Origin: Spirochaetia bacterium 38H-sp
Lineage (GTDB): Bacteria; Spirochaetota; Spirochaetia; Winmispirales; Winmispiraceae
Length of the DNA stretch: 44,622 nucleotides
Assembly: GCA_039023545.1 (NCBI GenBank)
Contig: JBCHKQ010000007.1
Location: forward strand, 1 to 44,622
Direction of reading: 5' to 3'
The position numbers were made by a program, and so were the translations under genes. The notes under the pieces are model-generated. The model was given only the letters and a program-made list of their open reading frames with translations, was not told where the DNA came from and ran no database searches. Positions 9,878 through 19,837 of the stretch are shown one piece after another. Position 1 is the stretch's first letter. Every line of letters starts with the position of its first letter.

Positions 9878-10753
9878 TTGGTCATTATGAATAGATTTGA
9901 AAAGCTTTGCGAGCGGTTTTCTTCCGAGATTGGGCTTCTTGTTCCTCTTGCTCTTAAGGAGGATTTGTCCGATGTCGGGGATGTTACTAGCGATGCTATT
10001 TTTGATGAGTCTACTTTTGGAGAGGCTGTTCTTGTGAGCAAGGGCGATGGGGTGTTGGCTGGGGATTTTTTGTTTGATTTTGTTTGTCGTTCTGTTTGTC
10101 CTGATGTCACTGTGGAGTTCTATAAGGAGGATGGGGATATTTTGTGCCGTGGGGATGTAGTGGCGCGTATCCGCGGGCCTGTGAGGTATATTTTGCGTGC
10201 AGAGAGGGTAGCTCTTAATTTTATTGCGTTTTTGTCGGGCATTGCAACGGAGACAAAGCGTTTTGTGGATGCTGCTTCAAAGTATGGAAGGGTTGTTATT
10301 CTGGATACCAGGAAAACTTTGCCGGGTTATAGGCGGTTATCCAAGTATGCTGTTATGTGTGGTGGCGGTAGCAATCATAGGATGGGGTTGTTTGATATGG
10401 TTATGATTAAGGATAATCATGTTGATGCTGCCGGGTCAATTTCTGCTGCTGTTGAGCGTGTCAGGTCTGTCTGGGGGGATAGGTTTAGGGTGGAGGTTGA
10501 GTGTCGCTCTGTCTCCGATGTGGAGGAGGCTGTTTCTGCTGGTGCGGATATTGTTATGCTTGATAATATGGATGCGGATGAATGTGCCGTTGCCGTAAAG
10601 CGGTTTTCTGGTAGGGTCAAGTTTGAGGCTTCTGGTGATATGTCGATTGAGAGGTTATCTGCTTTTGCTGCAAGTGGGGTTGATTATATTTCTGTTGGTA
10701 GAATTACTCATTCTGCACCTGCTTTTAATTTTTCTGTTAAGTATTCCAATTGA
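9878..10753 (+). CDS. nadC: Nicotinate-nucleotide pyrophosphorylase (quinolinate phosphoribosyltransferase)
   Basis: 291 residues, slightly longer than the usual ~275-285. Signature segments are DTRKTLPGYR, KYAVMCGGGSNHRMGL, MIKDNHVDAAG, VEVECRS and VMLDNMD. It converts quinolinate and PRPP to nicotinate mononucleotide. The start is uncertain: TTG at 9878 is the longest form and ATG at 9887 is equally plausible; neither has a clear ribosome-binding site. nadB follows after 12 bases. nadA is not in the window. Confidence 0.94.
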   Translation: MVIMNRFEKLCERFSSEIGLLVPLALKEDLSDVGDVTSDAIFDESTFGEAVLVSKGDGVLAGDFLFDFVCRSVCPDVTVEFYKEDGDILCRGDVVARIRGPVRYILRAERVALNFIAFLSGIATETKRFVDAASKYGRVVILDTRKTLPGYRRLSKYAVMCGGGSNHRMGLFDMVMIKDNHVDAAGSISAAVERVRSVWGDRFRVEVECRSVSDVEEAVSAGADIVMLDNMDADECAVAVKRFSGRVKFEASGDMSIERLSAFAASGVDYISVGRITHSAPAFNFSVKYSN

Positions 10754-10765
10754 TGGGAGCTGGGT

Positions 10766-12334
10766 TTGATTACTCATAGGATGTATGTGGATGTTCTTGT
10801 TCTTGGCTCCGGTCTTGCAGGACTAAGTGCGGCTATTTCTGCTGCGGATGAGGGGCTGGATGTCCTTGTTGTTTCCAAGGAAAGTGAGCTTAAAGAGTGT
10901 AATACTTTTTATGCACAGGGGGGTATAGTTTTTTCGGGTGAGGGAGACTCTCCTGATTTGTTGGCTAGAGATATCGAGCAGGCAGGTGCTGGGGTATGCT
11001 TTTCTGATGCTGTAAGGCTTGTTGCGGAAGAAGGACCTTCTCTTGTGAAACGCTATCTTATTGATGATGTTGGTGTTGAATTTGATGTTTCCAGAGAGGG
11101 GTTTGATTTTACTCGTGAGGGTGCTCATAGTATCAGAAGAATTTTGCATGTTCATGATGAGACGGGGCGTGCTATAGAATTATCTTTTCTTAGGCGTGTT
11201 ACTGACCATCAAAGGATTTCTCTTGCTGCTGGATATACGGCTATAGATTTGATTACCAACTCTCATAATTCTTCTAATCCGGAGGAGCTGTATAGGCCTA
11301 CACGGGTTATGGGAGCTTATCTTTTGGATTCTTCTGGTAATGTGCTTATTGTTTTTGCTGCTGCTGTTGTTCTTGCTACAGGTGGTGTTGGGAATCTTTT
11401 TTTGAATACGTCCAATCCGCCAGGAGCAACCGGTGATGGTGTTGCTATGGCTTATAGAGCAGGGGTTCCTATTATAAATGCCCATTATATTCAATTTCAT
11501 CCTACTGTTCTTTTTCATAGGGATTTGAAGCGGCTTCTTATTACTGAGGCTTTTAGAGGGGAGGGGGCTAGGCTTCTTAACCATAGCGGTGAGTATTTTA
11601 TGGAGCGATATAGTCCAGATAAGAAGGACCTTGCTCCTAGGGATGAGGTTTCTAGGGCTATATATGCCGAGATGGAGGCGGAAGGGTCAGATTTTGTATT
11701 TCTTGATGCAAGAAATCTTGATGTTGATATAAAGGATCGTTTTTCTAATATATATGCAAAGTGTCTTGAGGTTGGTCTGGATATTACCAAAGATCCTATT
11801 CCTGTTGTTCCTGCTGCACATTATTTTTGTGGAGGTGTAAAGACGGATCTCAGTGGGGCCACAATTATTCCAGGCCTGTATGCTGTGGGTGAGTGTGCCT
11901 GTAATGGAGTACATGGTGCTAATAGGCTTGCTTCTGTCTCTTTGCTGGAAGCTTTGGTGTTTGGGATAAGGGCAGGAAAAGATATTGCTTCTCGTGCAAA
12001 GAAACCTTCTAAGTTGCTTATGTCAGAGATAAGAGATTGGATATATCCTGCAAAAGAAGAGTTTTTTGATCCTGTTCTCATAGAGAGTGATCTTAAGTAT
12101 CTTAGGGTTCTTATGTGGAATTATGTTGGCATTGTAAGAACACGTAAAAGGCTGGAAAGGGCTATGTCTGATATCCATTATTTAAAACAGCGTATAGAGC
12201 AGTTTTATAAATCTGCAGAAGTTCGCAAGGATATTGTTGAGCTTAGAAATGCAGTCCTTGTTGCTGAGATAATAACTAGGACAGCTTATGCTAATCCGTC
12301 TTCTATTGGATGCCATTATATAAAAACGGATTGA
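10766..12334 (+). CDS. nadB: L-aspartate oxidase
   Basis: 522 residues, normal for NadB. The FAD Rossmann motif GSGLAGLSAA is near residue 15. The succinate-dehydrogenase-like features YAQGGI, THSIRR-like EGAHSIRRILH, IQFHPT, RGEGARLL and the C-terminal GANRLASVSLLEALVFG are present. It oxidises aspartate to iminoaspartate, the first step of de novo NAD synthesis. TTG at 10766 is preceded by GGGAG at good spacing; ATG at 10781 is the alternative. ispE begins three bases after the stop. Confidence 0.94.
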   Translation: MITHRMYVDVLVLGSGLAGLSAAISAADEGLDVLVVSKESELKECNTFYAQGGIVFSGEGDSPDLLARDIEQAGAGVCFSDAVRLVAEEGPSLVKRYLIDDVGVEFDVSREGFDFTREGAHSIRRILHVHDETGRAIELSFLRRVTDHQRISLAAGYTAIDLITNSHNSSNPEELYRPTRVMGAYLLDSSGNVLIVFAAAVVLATGGVGNLFLNTSNPPGATGDGVAMAYRAGVPIINAHYIQFHPTVLFHRDLKRLLITEAFRGEGARLLNHSGEYFMERYSPDKKDLAPRDEVSRAIYAEMEAEGSDFVFLDARNLDVDIKDRFSNIYAKCLEVGLDITKDPIPVVPAAHYFCGGVKTDLSGATIIPGLYAVGECACNGVHGANRLASVSLLEALVFGIRAGKDIASRAKKPSKLLMSEIRDWIYPAKEEFFDPVLIESDLKYLRVLMWNYVGIVRTRKRLERAMSDIHYLKQRIEQFYKSAEVRKDIVELRNAVLVAEIITRTAYANPSSIGCHYIKTD

Positions 12335-12337
12335 TAA

Positions 12338-13216
12338 ATGGCAAAAGATAAATTCCCCTATATGATTTTTTCTCCTGCTAAAGTTAATCTTCATTTAAAG
12401 ATACTTGACAGAAGAGCGGATGGTTATCATAATATATTTTCGTTATTCCAGTGTGTATCCATGTCTGACAGGATATGGATTTGTTCTTTGACAGAACCGT
12501 CCGACTTGGTAGATGGTGTAGACGCCACTCCTGGGTCGAATACCTTGATAAAGGTATTAAATGAGTTTAGGTCTTATACCGGGCTTGATTTTTTTGCACA
12601 TATACGTGTGGAGAAAAATATTCCTCAGGGTGCAGGTCTTGGAGGAGGCTCCAGTAATGCGGCATCTTTGCTCAAGGCTTTGAATGAGATTTTTTCTACA
12701 CAGCTTGGTGTGGATGATCTTATAGAGATAGGTGCAAAAGTGGGGAGCGATGTTCCGTTTTTTTTAAAATCCCCTGCTGCAATTGTTTCTGGCAGAGGGG
12801 AGGTGCTAAAACCTATCAGAGCACGGGATGATTTTTTTATTGTTCTTGTTGAGCCTGGGTTTTGTGTTAATACTTCTGATGCCTATGCTTGGCTGGATGC
12901 ATATGCTGAAGGAAATCCCGGGTTTTTTGATATGCAGGATCCTAATATAGAGGAGCAATATCTTTTTTTTGAGCCTGAGAAATGGGATTTTTATAATTCT
13001 TTTTTGCCTGTTCTTCTGGAACGTTTTCCAATCCTTCTAGACCTGGAGAGGTTATTGCGAACGTATGGTGCGGTCTATACCAATGTTAGTGGAAGCGGGA
13101 GTACTTTTTTTGGTGTTTTTAACTATGAGAGTGATGCACATAATGCATGCGTCAGTCTCAAGAAAAAAGGTTTTTCCGCACATTGTGTGAGACCTCTTTC
13201 TTTTTTCCCTGGGTAA
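12338..13216 (+). CDS. ispE: 4-diphosphocytidyl-2-C-methyl-D-erythritol kinase
   Basis: 292 residues of the GHMP kinase fold. The N-terminus SPAKVNLHLKILDRRADGYH and the ATP-binding loop PQGAGLGGGSSNAA are diagnostic, and VSGSGSTFFGVF gives the C-terminal GHMP motif. It phosphorylates CDP-methylerythritol in the non-mevalonate isoprenoid pathway, so this organism should make isoprenoids by the MEP route. It is packed against nadB. Confidence 0.94.
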   Translation: MAKDKFPYMIFSPAKVNLHLKILDRRADGYHNIFSLFQCVSMSDRIWICSLTEPSDLVDGVDATPGSNTLIKVLNEFRSYTGLDFFAHIRVEKNIPQGAGLGGGSSNAASLLKALNEIFSTQLGVDDLIEIGAKVGSDVPFFLKSPAAIVSGRGEVLKPIRARDDFFIVLVEPGFCVNTSDAYAWLDAYAEGNPGFFDMQDPNIEEQYLFFEPEKWDFYNSFLPVLLERFPILLDLERLLRTYGAVYTNVSGSGSTFFGVFNYESDAHNACVSLKKKGFSAHCVRPLSFFPG

Positions 13217-13255
13217 TATTGGCCTGCTGTGTCAGGCAAAATATAAGGAGTGGTT

Positions 13256-13546
13256 ATGGAAGTAACAGACATCAGAATCAAGAAAGTAGAGGGGGACGGT
13301 AAGCTCAAGGCTTATGTTACTGTAACCTTTGACGACTGCTTTGTTGTGCATAATATAAAGGTGATTGAGGGTAAAAACGGTGCCTTTATAGCTATGCCCA
13401 GCAGAAAAACAAAGGATGGAGAATATAAAGATGTTGCACATCCCATAAAGGCAGATTTTAGAGAGAGGTTACAAAGTAGTATTTTGTCAATGTATGAGAA
13501 TATGGGAGAAAAACTGGAAGTTTCTTCTTCCGAGAGTGCTAACTGA
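13256..13546 (+). CDS. spoVG: SpoVG family RNA/DNA-binding regulator
   Basis: 96 residues starting [21 protein letters not shown], with the conserved [10 protein letters not shown] and [11 protein letters not shown]. The upstream AAGGAG supports ATG 13256 over the in-frame GTG at 13250. SpoVG proteins bind nucleic acids and act as global regulators in spirochaetes and Firmicutes. It sits just before the tRNA-Gln promoter. Confidence 0.95.
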   Translation: MEVTDIRIKKVEGDGKLKAYVTVTFDDCFVVHNIKVIEGKNGAFIAMPSRKTKDGEYKDVAHPIKADFRERLQSSILSMYENMGEKLEVSSSESAN

Positions 13547-13574
13547 TTGACACTTTTTTATAAATAAGTATTCT
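13547..13574 (+). promoter_or_regulatory. Predicted promoter for tRNA-Gln and the rplY-ftsH genes
   Basis: TTGACA (13547-13552), a 16-base spacer and TATTCT (13569-13574), starting directly at the spoVG stop. The start site would be near 13581, about 28 bases before the mature tRNA. Confidence 0.6.
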
Positions 13575-13608
13575 CTATTGCAGCTTGATAGAGCTGTTTT
13601 TTCTATAG

Positions 13609-13680
13609 TGGGACGTCGGCAAGTGGTAAGCCACCGGGTTTTGGTCCCGGCATTCGCAGGTTCGAATCCTGCCGTCCCAG
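13609..13680 (+). tRNA. tRNA-Gln, anticodon TTG
   Basis: Full cloverleaf: acceptor TGGGACG pairs with CGTCCCA, the discriminator is G, the D arm is GGC/GCC, and the anticodon stem CCGGG/CCCGG closes the loop TTTTGGT with anticodon TTG at 13641-13643. The T arm is GCAGG TTCGAAT CCTGC. The CCA end is not encoded. The tRNA lies in the leader of rplY, so processing of a joint transcript is likely. Confidence 0.97.
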
Positions 13681-13721
13681 TATGCTCATATAGCATCTAA
13701 ATCTGTGTGAAGGAGTATAAT

Positions 13722-14330
13722 GTGAAGAATGTAACACTTACTGCCTCTAAAAGAGTAGCTGGTAATAAAAGCAAAACAAATGCTCTCAGACGACAGGGTT
13801 TTATTCCTGCTGTTGTTTATGGTGCCGGAGAAGAGATTCCTGTGTCTGTAAATGCACGTGAATTTAACAAGACTTTTCATGGTGCTATCTCCGAAAATAT
13901 TAGGATAGATCTTGATATTTCTGGAGATAAAAAAAGACAGGTTCTTATCAAGGATTACCAGTATGATCCTATCAAGTCCAAGATTGTTCATCTTGATTTT
14001 ATAGAGCTTGATCCCAATAAGCCTATAAAGACTCATGTTCCTGTTCATCTGGAAGGTAATGCTCCTGGCGTGAAGTTAGGTGGTATTTTGGAGTTTTTTA
14101 CTCAGGAACTTGAGGTGGAATGTTTGCCCAAAGATCTTCCGGAGTATATTGTTGTTAATATAGATAACCTTAACCTAGGTGATTCTATCCATGTTGCTGA
14201 TATTTCTCTTCCTAATGGTGTTAAAATTATTTCTTCTAATGAACAGACTGTTGTTGCCGTAACTCATGCTACAAAAGAATCCACTGATGTGGTATCAGAA
14301 GAAGAGACAGAGGAAGAGGTTTCTGAATAA
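13722..14330 (+). CDS. rplY: 50S ribosomal protein L25/general stress protein Ctc
   Basis: 202 residues, the long CTC-type form with an N-terminal 5S-rRNA-binding domain (RRQGFIPAVVYGAGE) and a C-terminal beta domain. It ends in a Glu-rich tail. GTG at 13722 follows AAGGAG by six bases and gives the family start MKNVTLTASKR. It is followed by pth as in many bacteria. Confidence 0.95.
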   Translation: MKNVTLTASKRVAGNKSKTNALRRQGFIPAVVYGAGEEIPVSVNAREFNKTFHGAISENIRIDLDISGDKKRQVLIKDYQYDPIKSKIVHLDFIELDPNKPIKTHVPVHLEGNAPGVKLGGILEFFTQELEVECLPKDLPEYIVVNIDNLNLGDSIHVADISLPNGVKIISSNEQTVVAVTHATKESTDVVSEEETEEEVSE

Positions 14331-14332
14331 TA

Positions 14333-14914
14333 GTGGCAAGAACCTTATATATCCTTGGATTGGGTAATCCGGGTAAGCGCTATGCATCTACACGGCATAA
14401 TGTTGGTTGGTGGCTGGTAGATAGTATGGCGCTTTATTTTAACTTATCGTTTTCTTTAAAGAAGAATTATGAAGAGGCTTTTGGTAATGTGAAAGGCAAT
14501 AAAGTTGTTTTGATAAAGCCTCTTACATACATGAACAACTCGGGTTCTATTTTTAAAAATATGTTTTTCCCAAAGGATGGACTTCCAGACAATCTTATAA
14601 TATGTGCAGATCAGGTTGATCTGTCTCCTGGTAATGGGAGGCTAAGACTGGCAGGAGGTCATGCGGGACATAATGGTATAAAATCAATTATATCGGATCT
14701 GGGAACCAATAATTTTTATCGTTATTATATTGGTGTGGGCAGGCAAGCTCCAGGACAGGATCTTGCAGATTATGTACTTTCCATACCAACTCCTGATGAG
14801 AAAACAAGGATTTTTGAGACAATAGAAAGATTTGTAAATACGTTTAATGACTTACTCAATATGGAATATCAACGGGTTATGGAGGTGTTAAATAAGCGTT
14901 ATTACAATGATTAA
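14333..14914 (+). CDS. pth: Peptidyl-tRNA hydrolase
   Basis: 193 residues. The motifs LGLGNPGKRYASTRHNVG, PLTYMNNSG and AGGHAGHNGIKSI identify Pth, with the catalytic His in RHNVG. It frees tRNA from dropped-off peptidyl-tRNA. GTG start two bases after rplY; the 3' end overlaps tilS by eight bases. Confidence 0.96.
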   Translation: MARTLYILGLGNPGKRYASTRHNVGWWLVDSMALYFNLSFSLKKNYEEAFGNVKGNKVVLIKPLTYMNNSGSIFKNMFFPKDGLPDNLIICADQVDLSPGNGRLRLAGGHAGHNGIKSIISDLGTNNFYRYYIGVGRQAPGQDLADYVLSIPTPDEKTRIFETIERFVNTFNDLLNMEYQRVMEVLNKRYYND

Positions 14915-16286
14915 AGAAAAAGTTATTTCTTTTTTTAATATGCATCCTTTTTTAAAAAGATCAAGGATTGCTGTTGCTCTCTCAGGTGGTCCCGATAGTG
15001 TAGCCCTTCTGCATGTTTTGTATGAATTATCCTCCTTTTTTAACTTACGCCTTTCTGTTGTCTATGTCGAGCATGGTATTAGAGCATATGAGGAAAGAGC
15101 AAGAGAAAGACAAATGGTACTGGACTATTCTAAAAAATATAATCTTATATTACATGAAAAAATAGTTGCTCCTGGTTTTATAGAACACGTTGCATCTGAG
15201 AAATCAAGAAGTGTAGAAGATGTTGCAAGAGATATCAGATATGATTTTTTTTCCAGTCTTGTGAAAGAAGATAAAACGGATTATATTGCTACTGCACATA
15301 CTGAAGACGATCAGGTAGAGACTATTTTTATGCGTGTTTTGAGTGGTTCTGATATTTTTGGTTTGCGTGGTATACCTGCTATTAGATTACCATATATCCG
15401 TCCTCTCCTGACGTGTACAAAAGAAGAGCTGTTAAGGTATATTTCTGAATTATCACTGGCATATGTAGTGGATAGCTCTAATCTTTCTAACGATTATTTA
15501 AGAAACAAGATTAGAAATATCGCTTTTCCTTTTTTAGAAAAATATTTTTCAGGGATAAAATCCGGGTTGCTTGCGCTTTCTCAAAAGGCAGAAATATTTT
15601 CCAAAGAATTGCAAGTATTAAAGACTTCTCTTGTTTGGAATTATGATTCATATGGTTATTATGTTGATTATAACAGTTTCTTACATGCCAGTGAGTTTGA
15701 ACGTTATATGTGTCTGTACGAAGTATTCTCGATGTTGGGAAATAATTTACCTTTTTCCGAGTTGCCTTTTAAACATATATATGGACTTATAAAGGATCCC
15801 AAGAATATTTCCAGCATCAGATTGCTGTCGGGCAGAGGCTTTTTTTTGGAAAGATGCGGAGATAAAATATATGTAACAAGGGAGCTTGCTTATGGTTTGG
15901 AAAATGGTTATTTTCTAGAAGTGAAAACACCTGGCAAATATATGCTAGGAAATATAGGCTATGTTATAATTGATTTTGTGGAATATGGAAAAAATCCTGT
16001 TGGAACTTTTTCTTTTCCATGGTGTAATGAAAGGGCTTTTATAATACGTTCCAAAAAGCCTGGAGATGTTATTGAGTTTTCTAACCATAAGAAGGCAATA
16101 AATAAGTTTCTTCAGGAGTGGAATGTCCCAGTGGACAGAAGAGGGATGTTGCCTATAATAGAGGATACGGAGTTAGGAATAGTAGCTATACTTGGCTCTG
16201 TTTTTAATAAGGGGCAAGATATAATAAGACATGGTCTTCCTGCTTCTACGATGCAGGTTGCGATAAAATTTTTACAGGAGAGATAG
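14907..16286 (+). CDS. tilS: tRNA(Ile)-lysidine synthetase
   Basis: 459 residues, normal size. The PP-loop SGGPDSVALLH is near residue 25, and VEHGIRAYEERARER and TAHTEDDQVETIFMR are the family motifs. The C-terminal region ends with a TilS-type domain (KKPGDVIEF, NKFLQEWNVPVDRRGMLP). It modifies cytidine 34 of tRNA-Ile(CAU) to lysidine and is essential. It is coupled to pth upstream and precedes ftsH by four bases, the common tilS-ftsH order. Confidence 0.95.
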   Translation: MIKEKVISFFNMHPFLKRSRIAVALSGGPDSVALLHVLYELSSFFNLRLSVVYVEHGIRAYEERARERQMVLDYSKKYNLILHEKIVAPGFIEHVASEKSRSVEDVARDIRYDFFSSLVKEDKTDYIATAHTEDDQVETIFMRVLSGSDIFGLRGIPAIRLPYIRPLLTCTKEELLRYISELSLAYVVDSSNLSNDYLRNKIRNIAFPFLEKYFSGIKSGLLALSQKAEIFSKELQVLKTSLVWNYDSYGYYVDYNSFLHASEFERYMCLYEVFSMLGNNLPFSELPFKHIYGLIKDPKNISSIRLLSGRGFFLERCGDKIYVTRELAYGLENGYFLEVKTPGKYMLGNIGYVIIDFVEYGKNPVGTFSFPWCNERAFIIRSKKPGDVIEFSNHKKAINKFLQEWNVPVDRRGMLPIIEDTELGIVAILGSVFNKGQDIIRHGLPASTMQVAIKFLQER

Positions 16287-16290
16287 AAAA

Positions 16291-18153
16291 GTGAATCAGG
16301 ATAATGATCCCAAGAAACAGCCACCTTTTAACATTAATCCCAATACAAATAGGTTTGCATTGATTTTCCTAATTATTCTTATAGTATTGTTTGCCGCAAG
16401 TATTTTATTTTCTTCCGGTAGTATAGGAACAGAGATACCATATTCTGCGTTTATAAGCTATCTGGAGGAAGGAAAGATAAATTCTGTTACGATCATAGAC
16501 CAGTTTGAAATTCATGGTACTTATTCTGGCAGAGGGGATAATCTCAATTTGTTTATTACAAAAATCCCCTACTATGATCCGGATCTTATATCCATACTAA
16601 AAAGCAAAGGGGTTACTGTAAAAGGAGATGTAAAAGGTGTTTCTCCTCTTAGAGTTATTCTGGAGACTATTCCCTGGATACTTATTTTTGCTTTTACCTG
16701 GTTTATGTTCAGACAGATGCAGTCTGGTGGTAATAAGGCTTTTTCCTTTGGTAAAAGTAAAGCTCGCTCTTATACTGATGGTAAAAAAGTAACGTTTGCT
16801 GATGTTGCGGGTCAGAAAGAAGCGAAACATGAACTTGAAGAGGTTGTTGAGTTTTTAAAGAACCCTGCTCGTTTTACCAAGATAGGAGCAAGGATACCAA
16901 AAGGTGTGTTACTCGTAGGCATGCCCGGTACAGGTAAAACTCTTCTTGCAAGAGCTGTAGCCGGTGAGGCGGGAGTGTCTTTCTTCCACATGTCTGGTTC
17001 TGATTTTGTTGAGATGTTTGTAGGTGTGGGTGCCGCAAGGGTCAGGGATCTTTTTGACCAAGCCAGAAAAAACTCACCATGCATAATTTTTATAGATGAG
17101 CTTGATGCTGTGGGTCGTGTAAGAGGTGCTGGTTACGGAGGAGGCCATGATGAACGTGAGCAGACCCTCAACCAGCTTCTGGTGGAAATGGACGGATTTG
17201 AAAGCAAAGAAGGTATTATTGTGCTTGCAGCTACCAATAGGCCTGATGTCCTTGATCCTGCATTACTTAGACCAGGGCGTTTTGACAGACAGGTGGTTGT
17301 TGATATGCCAGATATAAAGGAACGTGAGGCTATTCTTAAGATTCATGCAAGGAAAGTACCTATAGGAGAAGATGTGGATTTTGAGCGTCTTGCAAGAGGA
17401 ACTGCCGGTAGTTCCGGAGCGGACCTAGAGAACATGGTAAATGAAGCAGCATTGCTTGCTGCAAGAAAGCATAAAGACAAAGTAAATATGGAGGACTTTG
17501 AGGAGGCACGCGACAAGGTTATAATGGGTGTTGCAAGAAAATCGAGGGTTCTCAGTAAAGAAGAAAAAGAAAAAACAGCGTACCACGAATCCGGGCATGC
17601 ACTTCTCCATTTCTTTTTGAACAATGCGGATCCTCTCCATAAGGTTACCATAATACCAAGAGGCAGAGCACTGGGAATGGCAGTTTCTTTACCTGAGAAA
17701 GACGAATATTCCAAAGGTAGAAACTGGCTTCTTGATAGAATAAAAATTGCCTTTGGCGGATATGCTGCAGAGAAAATTGTCTACAATGAAACGACAACTG
17801 GCACTCAGCAGGATATACGTTATGCTACAGATCTTGCACGTAAGATGGTCTGTGAGTGGGGAATGAGTGAAGAACTGGGTCCTGTAGCTCTAGGACAGGA
17901 AGATGAGCCTATATTTATTGGTAAGGAAATTGCAAGGCATAAGGACTACTCAGAAGAAACAGCAAAAAGAATAGATGAGGCTATACATAAGCTTCTAAAG
18001 GATGCTCTTGATGATGTGTTTAAAATCCTTACGGAAAATAAAGATAAACTTGATTCTCTTGCTCGTGCACTTGTAGAGAGAGAAACACTTACTGAGTCCG
18101 ATATTTGTGATCTTTTAAACATAAAGCCAAAGCGGCAAGCAGAGGGCGCTTGA
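16291..18153 (+). CDS. ftsH: ATP-dependent zinc metalloprotease FtsH
   Basis: 620 residues. Two membrane segments (~22-41 and ~122-140) flank a small periplasmic domain. The AAA+ Walker A GMPGTGKT is at 210-217, followed by [12 protein letters not shown] (Walker B) and the second-region-of-homology [19 protein letters not shown]. The zinc motif HESGH is at 432-436. It degrades membrane and short-lived proteins at the inner membrane. GTG start, complete gene. Confidence 0.97.
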   Translation: MNQDNDPKKQPPFNINPNTNRFALIFLIILIVLFAASILFSSGSIGTEIPYSAFISYLEEGKINSVTIIDQFEIHGTYSGRGDNLNLFITKIPYYDPDLISILKSKGVTVKGDVKGVSPLRVILETIPWILIFAFTWFMFRQMQSGGNKAFSFGKSKARSYTDGKKVTFADVAGQKEAKHELEEVVEFLKNPARFTKIGARIPKGVLLVGMPGTGKTLLARAVAGEAGVSFFHMSGSDFVEMFVGVGAARVRDLFDQARKNSPCIIFIDELDAVGRVRGAGYGGGHDEREQTLNQLLVEMDGFESKEGIIVLAATNRPDVLDPALLRPGRFDRQVVVDMPDIKEREAILKIHARKVPIGEDVDFERLARGTAGSSGADLENMVNEAALLAARKHKDKVNMEDFEEARDKVIMGVARKSRVLSKEEKEKTAYHESGHALLHFFLNNADPLHKVTIIPRGRALGMAVSLPEKDEYSKGRNWLLDRIKIAFGGYAAEKIVYNETTTGTQQDIRYATDLARKMVCEWGMSEELGPVALGQEDEPIFIGKEIARHKDYSEETAKRIDEAIHKLLKDALDDVFKILTENKDKLDSLARALVERETLTESDICDLLNIKPKRQAEGA

Positions 18154-18184
18154 TAAGAGTTATTTTTTTGCCGAATATATTGGC

Positions 18185-19837
18185 ATGAAGTCTACCATAA
18201 ACTTAATAAAACCGGTATGTATCTTGCTTGTCTTTATATCAGGATGTATACCGGTTTTCTCTCAAACACAAGAAAAAACCATAGCAAAATCATATCTCAA
18301 AGAAGCAGAGCATTTGTTTGAGCTTAAAAAATACTCTCAAGCACTGAGCATGGCAAACAAAGGCCTTGAGTTCTCTCGCGAACCCAAACTTTTTTTTATT
18401 GCAGCAAAGTCTCTTTTTATTCTTAATGCAGATGGAAAAATAGCCAGAGAGTATGCGAGAGAAGCGGTAGATTTATCCAATACTAGTAGTTTTGACGAGA
18501 GAGAAGAGTTTCTTGTTTTGTATTATAAAATATTATACAGACAAAAAGAGTATAATTTTATTGTATCCGAGATAACAAAATTGATAGAAAAGAATGAAAA
18601 CATTTCTCCTGAGCTATACAGAATATATATTTCTTCTCTAAAAAGGTTAAACAAGACGGAGAAGCTTAATGATGTTCTCCCTGTAGTTTTGTCTATTTTT
18701 CCAGATGATGCGTGGTTTTATATTTTTTCTGGACTTTATTCTTCTGTACCTATTTCTGAGCTTTTTGATTATGCTACGATATCTACCGAGGACTTAGCTC
18801 AGCTTATAGGAATGTTTTTTTATGATGATAGTTTTGATTTGATTCCTGTTTCTATTTTTCATTCTCTTGATATTTCTGAAAGCAATTCTTTGATATCTGC
18901 TTTTTCCCTTCTTGCTGATAGCATGGATACAAAAAAGTGGAATATTTTTTTACAACAGGGCGGATATAGGCAGAGGGAGCTTATGCTTGCTTTATATCAA
19001 AATAAGGCAATAGATATAGACAGGATAAAACAGGCTTATGACTTCTTTGATGCTACTGACCACATGACTTGGGATACTAATATGGATATGTTCCCCGAGT
19101 ATAAAATAGACATAAATAATTCTGGAATAGCTACTATGATATATGATGAAAATCAGGATAATCGTCCAGAACTTGTAATAAACTATGAACATGCTTATCC
19201 ATCGGATATGTATGTGTATGCTGATGAGCAGATATGGAAAATAGTATATGATCCTTATCCTGCTGTTGTCTCCGTGGAACTTATAAGTCAATCAAAACAC
19301 GTAGAATATAAGCTTATACCTCTCTCACTTGAGATTCCCATAAACGGAATACCCGTACAAAGTGAGAACTGGGTATTGTCCCCTTGGGGAGGGAATGTCC
19401 CTTCCTTTGTTATTCCTGTTTCCGACATTCTAAATCACACTTTGGAAATAAATGTATATGATTCTAAGCAGCCAAACAAAGCATATGTAAATATAAGAAT
19501 GTCAGGTAATAAAATAAATATGCTCAGAGCAAGACTGCTGGATGGTGATTCCTGGGACATGATGGTCTGGTATAAGGATGGATATCCTGAGTATGGAAAA
19601 CGAGATCTTGATGGCAATGGTTTTTTTGAGATACAGGATACCTACGATGTTGATGGGAATGTAACCAAAAGTTCTTACAACGGTTTAGATAATAACTATA
19701 GTCTGGTGTATGATTATAAGGACTCGTCTTTTCTATGGGTATTTAAAGAAGGGGAAAAGGTAAAAAAACTGGTAACAGAGGATAAATGGGGAGGTGCCAT
19801 TGTTTTTAATGAGCTGCTTAAGGAATTGTATAGGTAA
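18185..19837 (+). CDS. Exported, probably lipid-anchored protein with TPR-like N-terminal half
   Basis: 550 residues. A signal sequence ends in FISGC, with Cys21 as the likely lipidated residue; cleavage after VFS is an alternative. Residues ~30-200 look like helical TPR-type repeats (AEHLFELKKYSQALSMANKG, YIFSGLY). The second half is beta-rich, and its end carries short repeats such as GKRDLDGNGFFEIQDTYDVD, a pattern like descriptions of output text or MORN-type turns. I recognise no named family. It lies 31 bases after ftsH and overlaps the HtrA-like gene by 29 bases, so the two are probably expressed together at the cell envelope. Confidence 0.7.
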   Translation: MKSTINLIKPVCILLVFISGCIPVFSQTQEKTIAKSYLKEAEHLFELKKYSQALSMANKGLEFSREPKLFFIAAKSLFILNADGKIAREYAREAVDLSNTSSFDEREEFLVLYYKILYRQKEYNFIVSEITKLIEKNENISPELYRIYISSLKRLNKTEKLNDVLPVVLSIFPDDAWFYIFSGLYSSVPISELFDYATISTEDLAQLIGMFFYDDSFDLIPVSIFHSLDISESNSLISAFSLLADSMDTKKWNIFLQQGGYRQRELMLALYQNKAIDIDRIKQAYDFFDATDHMTWDTNMDMFPEYKIDINNSGIATMIYDENQDNRPELVINYEHAYPSDMYVYADEQIWKIVYDPYPAVVSVELISQSKHVEYKLIPLSLEIPINGIPVQSENWVLSPWGGNVPSFVIPVSDILNHTLEINVYDSKQPNKAYVNIRMSGNKINMLRARLLDGDSWDMMVWYKDGYPEYGKRDLDGNGFFEIQDTYDVDGNVTKSSYNGLDNNYSLVYDYKDSSFLWVFKEGEKVKKLVTEDKWGGAIVFNELLKELYR